Below are positions 31,556 to 39,430 of a stretch of DNA of 64,000 bases, piece after piece. The notes under the pieces are model-generated. The model worked only from the letters and a program-made list of their open reading frames with translations, made no database searches and was not told where the DNA came from. The translations under genes and the position numbers were made by a program. This stretch comes from an uncultured Ruminococcus sp. (GTDB taxonomy: Bacteria; Bacillota; Clostridia; Oscillospirales; Acutalibacteraceae), in assembly GCA_902802105.1 (NCBI GenBank), contig CADCKR010000003.1:42205-106204 (forward strand). The letters are read 5' to 3'. Numbering within the stretch: position 1 is the stretch's first letter; the number at the start of each line of letters is the position of its first letter.

Positions 31556-32479
31556 TCAGGAAAAATACATATCCTTTGCCTTGTCACAGTGCAGACCGTT
31601 TACAAACGCAGCTGCGGTCATTTTCTTCCTGCCCTCAGGCTGCACCTCGGCAAGCTCTACCGAGCCTTCGCCGCAGGCAACAATAAGCGGCTCCAGTGAT
31701 ATCACCCTGCCCGGTTCTCCGCTTTCGCTCCTGAGCACAGTCCTGTGTATCTTTATCCGCTTGCCGCCGAACACTGCGCTTGCTCCCGGCCATGAGTTCA
31801 GACCCCTGACCTTGTTGTGCACCTCTGACGCCGGCCTGCTGAAATCTATCCTCGACATTTCCTTTGTAAGCATAGACGCATAGCAGGATTTGCTGTCGTC
31901 CTGCTTTTCTCTGACAAGCTCTCCCTTGGCAGCCGCATGGACTGTCTTTACTATAAGCTGTGCGCCAAGCTCCGAAAGCCTGTCGTGCAGCTCGTCGGCT
32001 GTTTCGTTCTCGCCGATATCAAGCTCTGCTTTCATCAGCATATCGCCGGTGTCAAGTCCTGCATCCATGAGCATTGCTGTAACTCCGGTCTTTTTCTGAC
32101 CGTCAAGCACTGCCCACTGTATCGGCGCCGCACCTCTGTACATCGGCAGCAGAGATGCATGAACATTGATGCAGCCGAATTCCGGAAGGTCAAGTATCTC
32201 CTTGGGGAGTATTTTGCCGTAAGCCACAACGACTATCAATTCGGGCGCAATTTCCTCAAGTATGCGCAGAGCTTCACCGTCCCTGAGTGTTGACGGCTGA
32301 TATACGGTTATGCCGTGCTCCGCTGCGCAGACCTTGACGGGCGGCGGCGTAAGCGTGTAGCCCCTGCCCTTCGGCTTGTCAGGCTGGGTAAATACCGCCT
32401 TTATCTCATTGCCGTCATCTATCAGTGCTTTAAGACAGGGCACCGCAAATTCAGGCGTTCCCATAAATACTATTTTCAT
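31556..32479 (-). CDS. fmt: methionyl-tRNA formyltransferase
   Basis: 307 residues; formylates initiator Met-tRNA with 10-formyl-THF. MKIVFMGTPEFAVP opens the Rossmann domain, INVHASLLPMYRGAAPIQWA carries the active-site Asn and His, and a C-terminal OB domain follows. Start at 32479: GGAGG lies 5 bases upstream, inside the four-codon longer frame. Paired with def as usual. Confidence 0.97.
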   Translation of the reverse strand: MKIVFMGTPEFAVPCLKALIDDGNEIKAVFTQPDKPKGRGYTLTPPPVKVCAAEHGITVYQPSTLRDGEALRILEEIAPELIVVVAYGKILPKEILDLPEFGCINVHASLLPMYRGAAPIQWAVLDGQKKTGVTAMLMDAGLDTGDMLMKAELDIGENETADELHDRLSELGAQLIVKTVHAAAKGELVREKQDDSKSCYASMLTKEMSRIDFSRPASEVHNKVRGLNSWPGASAVFGGKRIKIHRTVLRSESGEPGRVISLEPLIVACGEGSVELAEVQPEGRKKMTAAAFVNGLHCDKAKDMYFS

Positions 32480-32503
32480 GCTGTCCTCCATAGACCGCCG
32501 AGG

Positions 32504-32956
32504 TCAGTTCTTCTCCATGCGGATAACGTGCTCCTTGAAAAGTATGCCGTCAAGATGGTCGTTCTCATGGCAGATAGCCTTTGCAAGAAGCCCCTCTGCA
32601 TTGAGGGTGAATCTGTCACCCTCACGGTTGTAGGCTTCAACGGTAACATACATCGGGCGCCTTGTTATGCCGAACTCGCCCGGACATGACAGACAGCCTT
32701 CGCTTGATTCCTGCACACCTGAGGTCTTGATTATCCTCGGGTTCATAAATTCCAGCCGTCCGTCACCAATGTCGATAACGAACAGTCTCCTGAGTATGCC
32801 CACCTGCGGCCCTGCAAGACCTACGCCGTCATTCGCGGTCATAGTTTCGTACATATCGTCAAGCAGGCTTTTCAGCTTATCATCGAATTTTTCAACAGGA
32901 CGGCAGACCTTGTTAAGGACAGGGTCGCCTTCCTTGACTACATTCCTTATTGCCAT
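32504..32956 (-). CDS. def: peptide deformylase
   Basis: 150 residues, Fe/Zn hydrolase removing the N-formyl group. All three motifs are intact: GVGLAGPQVG, EGCLSCPG and HENDHLDG. ATG at 32956 follows GGAG by 8 bases; a GTG three codons upstream is less likely. Length is that of type 1 enzymes. Confidence 0.97.
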   Translation of the reverse strand: MAIRNVVKEGDPVLNKVCRPVEKFDDKLKSLLDDMYETMTANDGVGLAGPQVGILRRLFVIDIGDGRLEFMNPRIIKTSGVQESSEGCLSCPGEFGITRRPMYVTVEAYNREGDRFTLNAEGLLAKAICHENDHLDGILFKEHVIRMEKN

Positions 32957-32990
32957 TACACTCACTCCATTACCATGTATTTATAAGTTA

Positions 32991-35435
32991 TTATATTATA
33001 TTATCCGGGTCGATGTCCGGATAGGCGCTTACATCCGAAAAAGCACTGTTTTTGCCGAAATCGACAAGCAGCCGCGAAAGCATCTCTCTGAAGCGTCTTG
33101 TGCTGCGGAACTTGATTATCATCCTGTAGCGGTACCTGCCGCATAAACGCAGTATCACCGCAGGTCCCGGCCCGATAACACGCATGGGCAGATCACTGTA
33201 TTCACTGCGTGCAAGCTCTGAAAGGGATCTTGCAAAAAATACCGAAGCATCCCTTGCTTTGGCCTTGTCTTCACTCAGGAACGCCACAACGCATATATCC
33301 GAAAACGGAGGATAAAGCATATTCCGGCGCAGCATGGATTCGCTTTCGTAGAACTGAACGTAATCCTGCTCTGCTGCCATGCTGATTATCGGGTTTTCCG
33401 GCTCGTAGGTCTGCACTATCGCACGGCCCTCATATTCGCCTCGTCCGGAACGCCCTACCACCTGGGTCAGCAGCGAAAAGGTGCGCTCATAGCTGCGAAA
33501 ATCATCGCTGTGAAGCATGAGGTCAGCGGACAGCACCCCTACAAGTGTCACGTTCTCAAAGTCAAGTCCCTTTGCGACCATCTGTGTGCCAAGCATTATA
33601 TCATACTCGCCGTCACGGAATGCCCTCAGCTTCTTTTCATAGGCATATCGCTGCATTGTCGAGTCCGTGTCAAGCCTGAGCAGCCGCACGCCGGGAAAGA
33701 TCTCTGCAAGCTCCTGTTCGGCCTTCTGTGTGCCTGCTCCCCAATACCTAAGCTTGCCCGCCCCGCATCCAGGGCAGACGGACGGCGCAGGTATCGAATA
33801 GCCGCAGTAGTGACACATCAGCCTGTTGTTCGCACTGTGATATGTAAGCGATATAGAGCACGACGGACAGCTTATCACTTCATTGCACATACGGCACGAA
33901 ACAAAGGTGTTGTGTCCTCGTCTGTTGAGAAGTATTATCGACTGCCTGCCGTCATTGAGGTTCTGCTCTATCGCTTCAAGCAGCTCTGAACTGAAATCCG
34001 AAGCATTGCCTCTCTGACGCTCATAATTCATATCAACCGTTGTCACTCTCGGAAGCTTTGCATTGCCGTATCTTTCGCCCAGAGTATGCAGAGAATATCT
34101 GCCGCTCTGAGCATGAAAATAGCTTTCTACCGACGGCGTTGCCGAGGAGAGCAGCAGAAGGCAGCCGTTGTCCGCACACCTCAGCTTTGCGATCTCTCTT
34201 GCGTGATATCTCGGATTTGACGAGGATTTGTAGGAATATTCCTGCTCCTCATCCATTACTATAAGTCCTATATTTTCAAGCGGAGCAAACACGGCTGACC
34301 GTGTGCCCACTGCTATGTTTGCCTGACCGTTCCTGACACGCTTCCACTCCTCAAGCCTCTTTGAAAGTGAGAGGCCGCTGTGGAAAACAGCTACCCTTTC
34401 GCCGTATCTTGCGCTGAACTTCGCAAGCAGCTGCGGCGTCAGTGCGATCTCGGGCACCATGCAGATAACGCCCTTGTTTTCTTCATTTGCGCGGTCTATC
34501 AGCTTCATAAATACCGAAGTTTTGCCGCTGCCCGTAATACCGTACAGCAGCGCTGCCGACGGCTTGCCGCTGCTGTATTTTTCAAGCAGCTCTTTATAGA
34601 CCTTCTCCTGTCTCTGCGTAAGAGTGATATCATCGCAAGAGATATTTCCTGTTATTTTTTCAGGCTCAGGCGGCTGTGCATCGTAATACTGACATATACC
34701 CTTTTTAACAAGATTGTCAACAACAGCGCCTGAAACTCCCGTAAAATAGCACAGTTCCTTTTTGGCTGCATCGCCGACTGTACGCAGAGTTTCTATCACA
34801 GCCCGCTGGGTATCTGTATACCTGCGGTCATCGGAATCATCGATCAGCCTGACCATCTTTATGCTCAGATCCTGCAGGCGTTTTTTCGTGACTTCTGTAC
34901 GGGTAAGTATACCCTTTTTATAAAGCTTCACAAAAGCGTCATCATCAGCAAGACCAAGCAGCTTCATAAGCCTGTCCTGACGAACATGAGCTTTTCTTCC
35001 GCGAAGGTACCCGACGATCTGCCTTTCCGTATCCGAAAGAGCCGCTTCGTCCGTCTGAGAAGTGCCCTCAGAAATGCCGTAGCTGTACATTATCCGCAGC
35101 GAAAGTCCTGTAGGGAGCATCGTCTTGCACGCATCAAACAGAGTACAGAAGCAGCGCTCCTTCATGCTGAAGGCAAGCTGCACAAGTTCCGGCGTAAGCA
35201 CGGGCTCACGGTCAAGCAGCTCGGTTATGGCTTTCAGTCCGGTCTTATCCGCAGTGGTATGAAGCTCCATTATCATACCCTGCCGCACAGATCCCCTGCC
35301 GAAGCTTATCATTACCCTGCATCCGGGCTTTGCATGATCTCTTGCGCTTTCGGGAATTATATAGTCATACAGCTTATCGAAATGGTAAGCCGTATTTTCA
35401 ACCGCAACTCCTGCGGCAAGATATTCCTCAGTCAT
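32991..35435 (-). CDS. priA: primosomal replication helicase PriA
   Basis: About 814 residues; restarts stalled forks by unwinding the lagging arm and loading the replicative helicase. N-terminal DNA-binding domain (VENTAYHFDKLYDYIIP), Walker A GITGSGKTS, Walker B MDEEQ where most PriA have DEEH, a four-pair cysteine zinc module (CRMC, CPSC, CHYC, CPGC), and helicase motifs GTQMVAKGLDF and VGRSGRGEYEG. The ATG at 35435 overlaps the end of rpoZ; the longer upstream frame is inside rpoZ and has no site. Confidence 0.95.
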   Translation of the reverse strand: MTEEYLAAGVAVENTAYHFDKLYDYIIPESARDHAKPGCRVMISFGRGSVRQGMIMELHTTADKTGLKAITELLDREPVLTPELVQLAFSMKERCFCTLFDACKTMLPTGLSLRIMYSYGISEGTSQTDEAALSDTERQIVGYLRGRKAHVRQDRLMKLLGLADDDAFVKLYKKGILTRTEVTKKRLQDLSIKMVRLIDDSDDRRYTDTQRAVIETLRTVGDAAKKELCYFTGVSGAVVDNLVKKGICQYYDAQPPEPEKITGNISCDDITLTQRQEKVYKELLEKYSSGKPSAALLYGITGSGKTSVFMKLIDRANEENKGVICMVPEIALTPQLLAKFSARYGERVAVFHSGLSLSKRLEEWKRVRNGQANIAVGTRSAVFAPLENIGLIVMDEEQEYSYKSSSNPRYHAREIAKLRCADNGCLLLLSSATPSVESYFHAQSGRYSLHTLGERYGNAKLPRVTTVDMNYERQRGNASDFSSELLEAIEQNLNDGRQSIILLNRRGHNTFVSCRMCNEVISCPSCSISLTYHSANNRLMCHYCGYSIPAPSVCPGCGAGKLRYWGAGTQKAEQELAEIFPGVRLLRLDTDSTMQRYAYEKKLRAFRDGEYDIMLGTQMVAKGLDFENVTLVGVLSADLMLHSDDFRSYERTFSLLTQVVGRSGRGEYEGRAIVQTYEPENPIISMAAEQDYVQFYESESMLRRNMLYPPFSDICVVAFLSEDKAKARDASVFFARSLSELARSEYSDLPMRVIGPGPAVILRLCGRYRYRMIIKFRSTRRFREMLSRLLVDFGKNSAFSDVSAYPDIDPDNII

Positions 35436-35640
35436 CTGTATCCGGTTCAAGGATAGCGTACTTATGATCCTTGAATTCATCTACTGCGACCAGCACGGGC
35501 TTGTCGCAGACCTTGCCGCTTTCTTTTGCTTCATCGGTTATTTCCCTTGCTCTTTTTGCCACTGCGATAGCAAGCGCATACTTGCTCATCTTTCCTGCAA
35601 AGATATCATCCACCGACGGTCTGTTATATTTCTCATACAT
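35428..35640 (-). CDS. rpoZ: RNA polymerase omega subunit
   Basis: 70 residues. The conserved omega core is MSKYALAIAVAKRAREI (residues 18-34). Omega helps assemble beta-prime. Between gmk and priA, as in B. subtilis (which also has coaBC here; it is missing). Confidence 0.94.
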   Translation of the reverse strand: MYEKYNRPSVDDIFAGKMSKYALAIAVAKRAREITDEAKESGKVCDKPVLVAVDEFKDHKYAILEPDTDD

Positions 35641-35665
35641 ATTCCTTACATCTCCTTTTGGTCTC

Positions 35666-36244
35666 TTAACAAACGGTTTGTCTTACAAGCTTTTCCTTCT
35701 TCAATATTTCCCTTACTCCTGCAACGCACTCATCTACAGTGTCGTTTATCACAACATGGTCATAATCGGCCGAAAGTCCGATCTCCTCGGCGGCTCTTTT
35801 CATTCTTTTGGCAATTACCTCTTCGGTCTCTGTGCCTCTGCCTCTGAGCCTGTTTTCAAGTATCTCCATCGAAGGCGGCATTATAAATATGCTCACGCAG
35901 TCCGGGAATTTTTCCTTTATCTTTTTGCAGCCCTGCACCTCGATCTCAAGAATGACATCCTTGCCCTGCTGCATCCATTCCTCGGCCTGCTTCTTAGGAG
36001 AACCGTAGAAATTGCCCACGTACTGAGCATACTCTAAAAAGCCGTCCTCTGCGATCATTCCCTCAAACTGCTCACGGGTGAGGAAATGGTAATGCACACC
36101 GTTTTCCTCTCCTTCTCTCGGCTGCCTTGTTGTAGCCGACACCGATACTCTTATGTTGTCGTCTTTAAGAAGCTCCTTTACGACAGTACCCTTTCCTGCG
36201 CCGGCAGGTCCGGATATCACAACAAGAAGTCCCTTACCTTCCAT
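35666..36244 (-). CDS. gmk: guanylate kinase
   Basis: 192 residues; GMP to GDP. P-loop SGPAGAGKGTVV (usual motif SGPSGxGKGT), then TTRQPREGEENGVHYHFLT, and the YGSPK motif. In the yicC-remA-gmk-rpoZ order. Confidence 0.97.
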   Translation of the reverse strand: MEGKGLLVVISGPAGAGKGTVVKELLKDDNIRVSVSATTRQPREGEENGVHYHFLTREQFEGMIAEDGFLEYAQYVGNFYGSPKKQAEEWMQQGKDVILEIEVQGCKKIKEKFPDCVSIFIMPPSMEILENRLRGRGTETEEVIAKRMKRAAEEIGLSADYDHVVINDTVDECVAGVREILKKEKLVRQTVC

Positions 36245-36296
36245 TTTGCTTCCTCCCTGAAATCCCTTAGTCTGCGCCTTTTACACAAGCGCCTTA

Positions 36297-36587
36297 TCAT
36301 GCCTGAGATTCAATGATGTTTTTTGCTGTACCCTCATCTTCGCCGGTATCGTTTACTCTGTGGGCTACGGTTTCGGGCTGCACTGCCGACAAAACGACAT
36401 GGTCGCTGTCTGTAACAATGACTGCCTTGGTCTTTCTGCCGCACGAAGCATCAATAAGCATACCCTTGTCTCTTGCGTTCTGTATCATTCTCTTTACAGG
36501 CGCTGCATCCGGGCTGACTATTGCTATTATCCTTGATGATGAAAGCATATTTCCGTAGCCTATGTTGATCAGTCTCAATGCGATCAC
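36297..36587 (-). CDS. remA: RemA family DNA-binding regulator (DUF370)
   Basis: 96 residues. Matches RemA of Bacillus along its length: INIGYGN, then [31 protein letters not shown], and [18 protein letters not shown]. RemA forms oligomeric rings that bind DNA and activate matrix and osmoprotection genes in B. subtilis; targets here are unknown. The start is GTG (36587), just past the yicC stop; a TTG three codons in is possible. The C-terminal acidic tail is longer than the core. Confidence 0.92.
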   Translation of the reverse strand: MIALRLINIGYGNMLSSSRIIAIVSPDAAPVKRMIQNARDKGMLIDASCGRKTKAVIVTDSDHVVLSAVQPETVAHRVNDTGEDEGTAKNIIESQA

Positions 36588-36590
36588 CTG

Positions 36591-37469
36591 TTATTCAATA
36601 TTCTGTATCTGTTCTCTTATTTTCTCGATCTCCGCCTTTATCTCGACCACCTTGTGGGCAAGCTCGGCGTCACATACCTTGGAGCCCGTAGTATTTGCCT
36701 CACGGTTCATCTCCTGAACGATGAAGTCAAGCTTTCTTCCTACAGGTTCAGGCTTGTCAAGCAGGGCTTCAAGCTGTGAATAATGGCTTCTCAGACGAAC
36801 GGTCTCCTCGTTCACGGCGGTCTTGTCCGCAAATATCGCTGCCTCTGTGAGTATCCTCTGGGGGTCTATAGAGGTATCGTCAAGCACATCTTTAAGCCTT
36901 TCGAGCAGCTTGCTGCGGTATTCCTCCACCGTAACAGGCGAACGCTCCTCGATATCTCCCACAAGCTCAAGTATCCTCTTTCCGTGGCTGATAACATCTG
37001 CGGCAAGCTTTTCGCCCTCACGCTCACGCATTGCCATAAAATCGCCGATAGCCTTTTCTCCGGCAGCTTTCACGATCTCCACCAAAGCCTCCTCGTTTTC
37101 GGGTGCTTTTGTTACCGTGAATATATCGGGATATCTCGAAAGCAGCGAAACGGAAATATCGTCTTTGAGCTGATACTCCGTGCAAAGCTCCCTGAGTGCT
37201 CTCAGATAGCCCGATGCAAGAGAACGGTTGAGCTTTACATCCGCTTCAAGGCTGTCATCAGCTTCGACAGAAACGAAAACATCCACCTTACCTCTCGAAA
37301 CGTATTTTGATACAAGCTCCTTGACAGTTTCCTCAAGAAATCCGCAGCCCCTCGGAAGCCTGCACTGAAGCTCAAAGAAGCGATGATTGACCGCTTTGAT
37401 CTCAAAAACCGTCTGTCTGCCGTTTACGGCACCTTCAAACCTGCCGTATCCGGTCATACTTCTTATCAC
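36591..37469 (-). CDS. YicC/YloC family endoribonuclease
   Basis: 292 residues. The N-terminal MIRSMTGYGR matches the family's MIKSMTGFGR and fixes the start at the GTG at 37469; the frame continues three codons upstream. Conserved NHRFFE and the C-terminal FIVQEMNREANTTGSKV are present. YicC proteins are reported RNA endonucleases. First gene of the large operon, with the promoter at 37541-37569. Confidence 0.93.
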   Translation of the reverse strand: MIRSMTGYGRFEGAVNGRQTVFEIKAVNHRFFELQCRLPRGCGFLEETVKELVSKYVSRGKVDVFVSVEADDSLEADVKLNRSLASGYLRALRELCTEYQLKDDISVSLLSRYPDIFTVTKAPENEEALVEIVKAAGEKAIGDFMAMREREGEKLAADVISHGKRILELVGDIEERSPVTVEEYRSKLLERLKDVLDDTSIDPQRILTEAAIFADKTAVNEETVRLRSHYSQLEALLDKPEPVGRKLDFIVQEMNREANTTGSKVCDAELAHKVVEIKAEIEKIREQIQNIE

Positions 37470-37540
37470 GTTTATCACATCTTTTCATAAATAATAGTTA
37501 ATGCTCAGTCCTGTGACGGCTCACATTACTTAACAATTAA

Positions 37541-37569
37541 TTTTAACAGTTTTACTGTAGTCTTGTCAA
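37541..37569 (-). promoter_or_regulatory. promoter of the yicC-thiN operon
   Basis: TTGACA (37564-37569) and TTAAAA (37541-37546, overlapping TAAAAT) with 17 bases between, on the minus strand. The 244 bases between yicC and spoIVB hold nothing else that I can support. Confidence 0.65.
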
Positions 37570-37713
37570 CACGTTAACAAAAAAATTATGAAATCTTTGG
37601 TAATTCTGACGTTGATTTTCTCAGTTATTCGCAAAATAATTGCATCAACATCAAGAAAGTGATTCCATGTTTATCATTGAAAACAGCGGGCAGAATAACC
37701 TTGAGGTGTTGCT

Positions 37714-38895
37714 ATGAAACGATTGATAAAAGCATCTGTTTATCTGCTCACGCCGGTCATCTGCATATTATTTGTGATGGCAGTCATAGTAGACCATTTC
37801 ACGCCGTCACAGCTTACGATGGCTTCACCCGCAACGGATGTAATAAACGGAAGTTTTCCGTTATCGCTCCGTTATGACGACAGCAATGCAGTATCGGCTT
37901 CACTCGATCAGTCGCACAGGCAGAACAGTCTGAAAGCAAAGCTGATGATATTCGGGTTCTTTCCTGTAAAGGAAGTAAATGTAGAGATAGCCGAACGCAA
38001 AAATGTGATAGTCGGCGGTCAGCCCTTTGGAATACGGATCTATACGGAAGGTCTGGTCGTGTCGGCAGTATCGGATATCGTTACAAAGAACGGACGTGTA
38101 TGTCCTGCGAAAAAAGCCGGCATTGAAAAGGGCGACATACTGCTGAGCGCAAACGGCACCGCGCTGAGGACAAACGAGCAGCTTCAATATATCACAGGCA
38201 GCTCAGAAGGAATGATCATGCTTGACGTAAAGCGTGAAGGCAGGGTATTCCGCACCGGCATTGAGCCTGTTTTTGATGCTGATGAGGGCGTTCTGCGGCT
38301 TGGTCTGCACATACGCGACAGCATTGCAGGGCTTGGAACAATGACCTATATCGACCCTGAGGACGGCAGTTTTTTCGGGCTTGGCCACGGTATCTGCGAT
38401 ACTGAGAGCGGCTGTCTTATGCCGATGCTTGAAGGTGATGCGGTAAGAGCCGAGATCACGTCCGTAAGCAAAAGCATCTGCGGCACTCCGGGTTCACTCA
38501 TAGGGCATTTCTGCGGCAGCGAAGCTCTGGGGACACTATCGGCAAACACTGCACACGGTGTCTATGGCAAGCTTGCGCACATTCCCGAAGGCTGTACAGC
38601 GGTACCTGTTGCATTCCGGCACGAGATAGTACGCGGGCCTGCCGTGATACTCACAACGACAGAAGGCACCGAACCCCAGGAATACGAAGCGGAGATCGAG
38701 GAAATAAGCTACAACGACAGTTCAAAGTCAAGAAATATTATTATTCACATCACGGACGAACGGCTATTGAAAAAGACAGGCGGCATTGTCCAGGGAATGA
38801 GCGGCAGTCCCGTTTTACAAAACGGCAGACTAATTGCTGCAATAACCCACGTATTCATCAACGATCCCACCAGAGGCTACTGCACCTGCGCATAG
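37714..38895 (+). CDS. spoIVB: SpoIVB peptidase (S55), altered C-terminus
   Basis: 393 residues. Forespore serine protease that crosses to the intermembrane space and triggers pro-sigma-K processing. An N-terminal membrane anchor (8-28), a PDZ domain (about 125-190) and the S55 domain are present, with the catalytic His in GLGHGICD and the Ser in GIVQGMSGSPVL. The family end GY(G)IFIENM is missing: after NDPTRGY the frame reads CTCA and stops. The DNA just past the stop is the start of a dispersed repeat. A GAGGTG site precedes the ATG. Probably still catalytic, but the last 10-15 residues are replaced. Confidence 0.9.
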   Translation: MKRLIKASVYLLTPVICILFVMAVIVDHFTPSQLTMASPATDVINGSFPLSLRYDDSNAVSASLDQSHRQNSLKAKLMIFGFFPVKEVNVEIAERKNVIVGGQPFGIRIYTEGLVVSAVSDIVTKNGRVCPAKKAGIEKGDILLSANGTALRTNEQLQYITGSSEGMIMLDVKREGRVFRTGIEPVFDADEGVLRLGLHIRDSIAGLGTMTYIDPEDGSFFGLGHGICDTESGCLMPMLEGDAVRAEITSVSKSICGTPGSLIGHFCGSEALGTLSANTAHGVYGKLAHIPEGCTAVPVAFRHEIVRGPAVILTTTEGTEPQEYEAEIEEISYNDSSKSRNIIIHITDERLLKKTGGIVQGMSGSPVLQNGRLIAAITHVFINDPTRGYCTCA

Positions 38896-38919
38896 CCCGC
38901 TGCGGCACCCTTGCAATAC

Positions 38920-39118
38920 GGAAATCAATTTTGCGCAGGCAGGTCACACGGGGGAAACTCTTTTCCGGCGGAAAAAGGGTTATCCCCCGAATCCTCTTCC
39001 CAAAATCCTGAATTCGGGCGCGCTTGTGAACAAACAATACAAAAGGTTATTATGTTATTATATAATAAAAGAGTTTTGCAGTACTGCCTGCCGCCTGAAT
39101 TGGCACCGGCAGATCACC
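38920..39118 (+). repeat. dispersed degenerate intergenic repeat, copy C
   Basis: GGAAATCAATTTTGCG, then CAGGTCACACGGGGGAAAC (38920-38960), as in copies A and B, then a hairpin-rich stretch (TTTTCCGGCGGAAAA). A second half at 39088-39118 (CCGCCTGAATTGGCACCGGC) matches the palindromic block of copy A. It separates spoIVB from feoA. Confidence 0.65.
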
Positions 39119-39151
39119 GACGGCATACAATGAAATATGGGAGATGATACT

Positions 39152-39430
39152 ATGACTTGCAATGAAATACAAACTCTCGATATGCTCAAGGTCGGTGAAA
39201 ATGCTCGTGTACTCTCGCTGCCGCAGGATATTGACCTGAAACTCAGGCTGAACTCTCTCGGACTTGTGAGCGGAACGCTCATCACTGCCGTAAACGTCAG
39301 TCCCGCAGGCGACCCCACTGCTTATTTTTTCAGAGGCGCACTGATCGCCCTAAGAAAGCGTGACGCTCAGGGAATTATCATAAAGCGCGAAACGGGGTGC
39401 GGCATTGAAAAGGCCAAAACAGACTCCTGA
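39152..39430 (+). CDS. feoA: FeoA-family protein
   Basis: 92 residues, SH3-like FeoA domain, a partner of FeoB in ferrous iron uptake. Pattern ALxxLKxGExAxVxxL...RLxxLGLxxGxxI is seen as LDMLKVGENARVLSL and RLNSLGLVSGTLI. GGGAG lies 8 bases before the ATG at 39152. It overlaps feoB by 26 bases. Confidence 0.9.
   Translation: MTCNEIQTLDMLKVGENARVLSLPQDIDLKLRLNSLGLVSGTLITAVNVSPAGDPTAYFFRGALIALRKRDAQGIIIKRETGCGIEKAKTDS

Noticed and set aside
39000-39151. Fur box or metal riboswitch before feoA
   Set aside because: No GATAATGATTATC-like palindrome or known riboswitch core is visible; the gap is mostly repeat.
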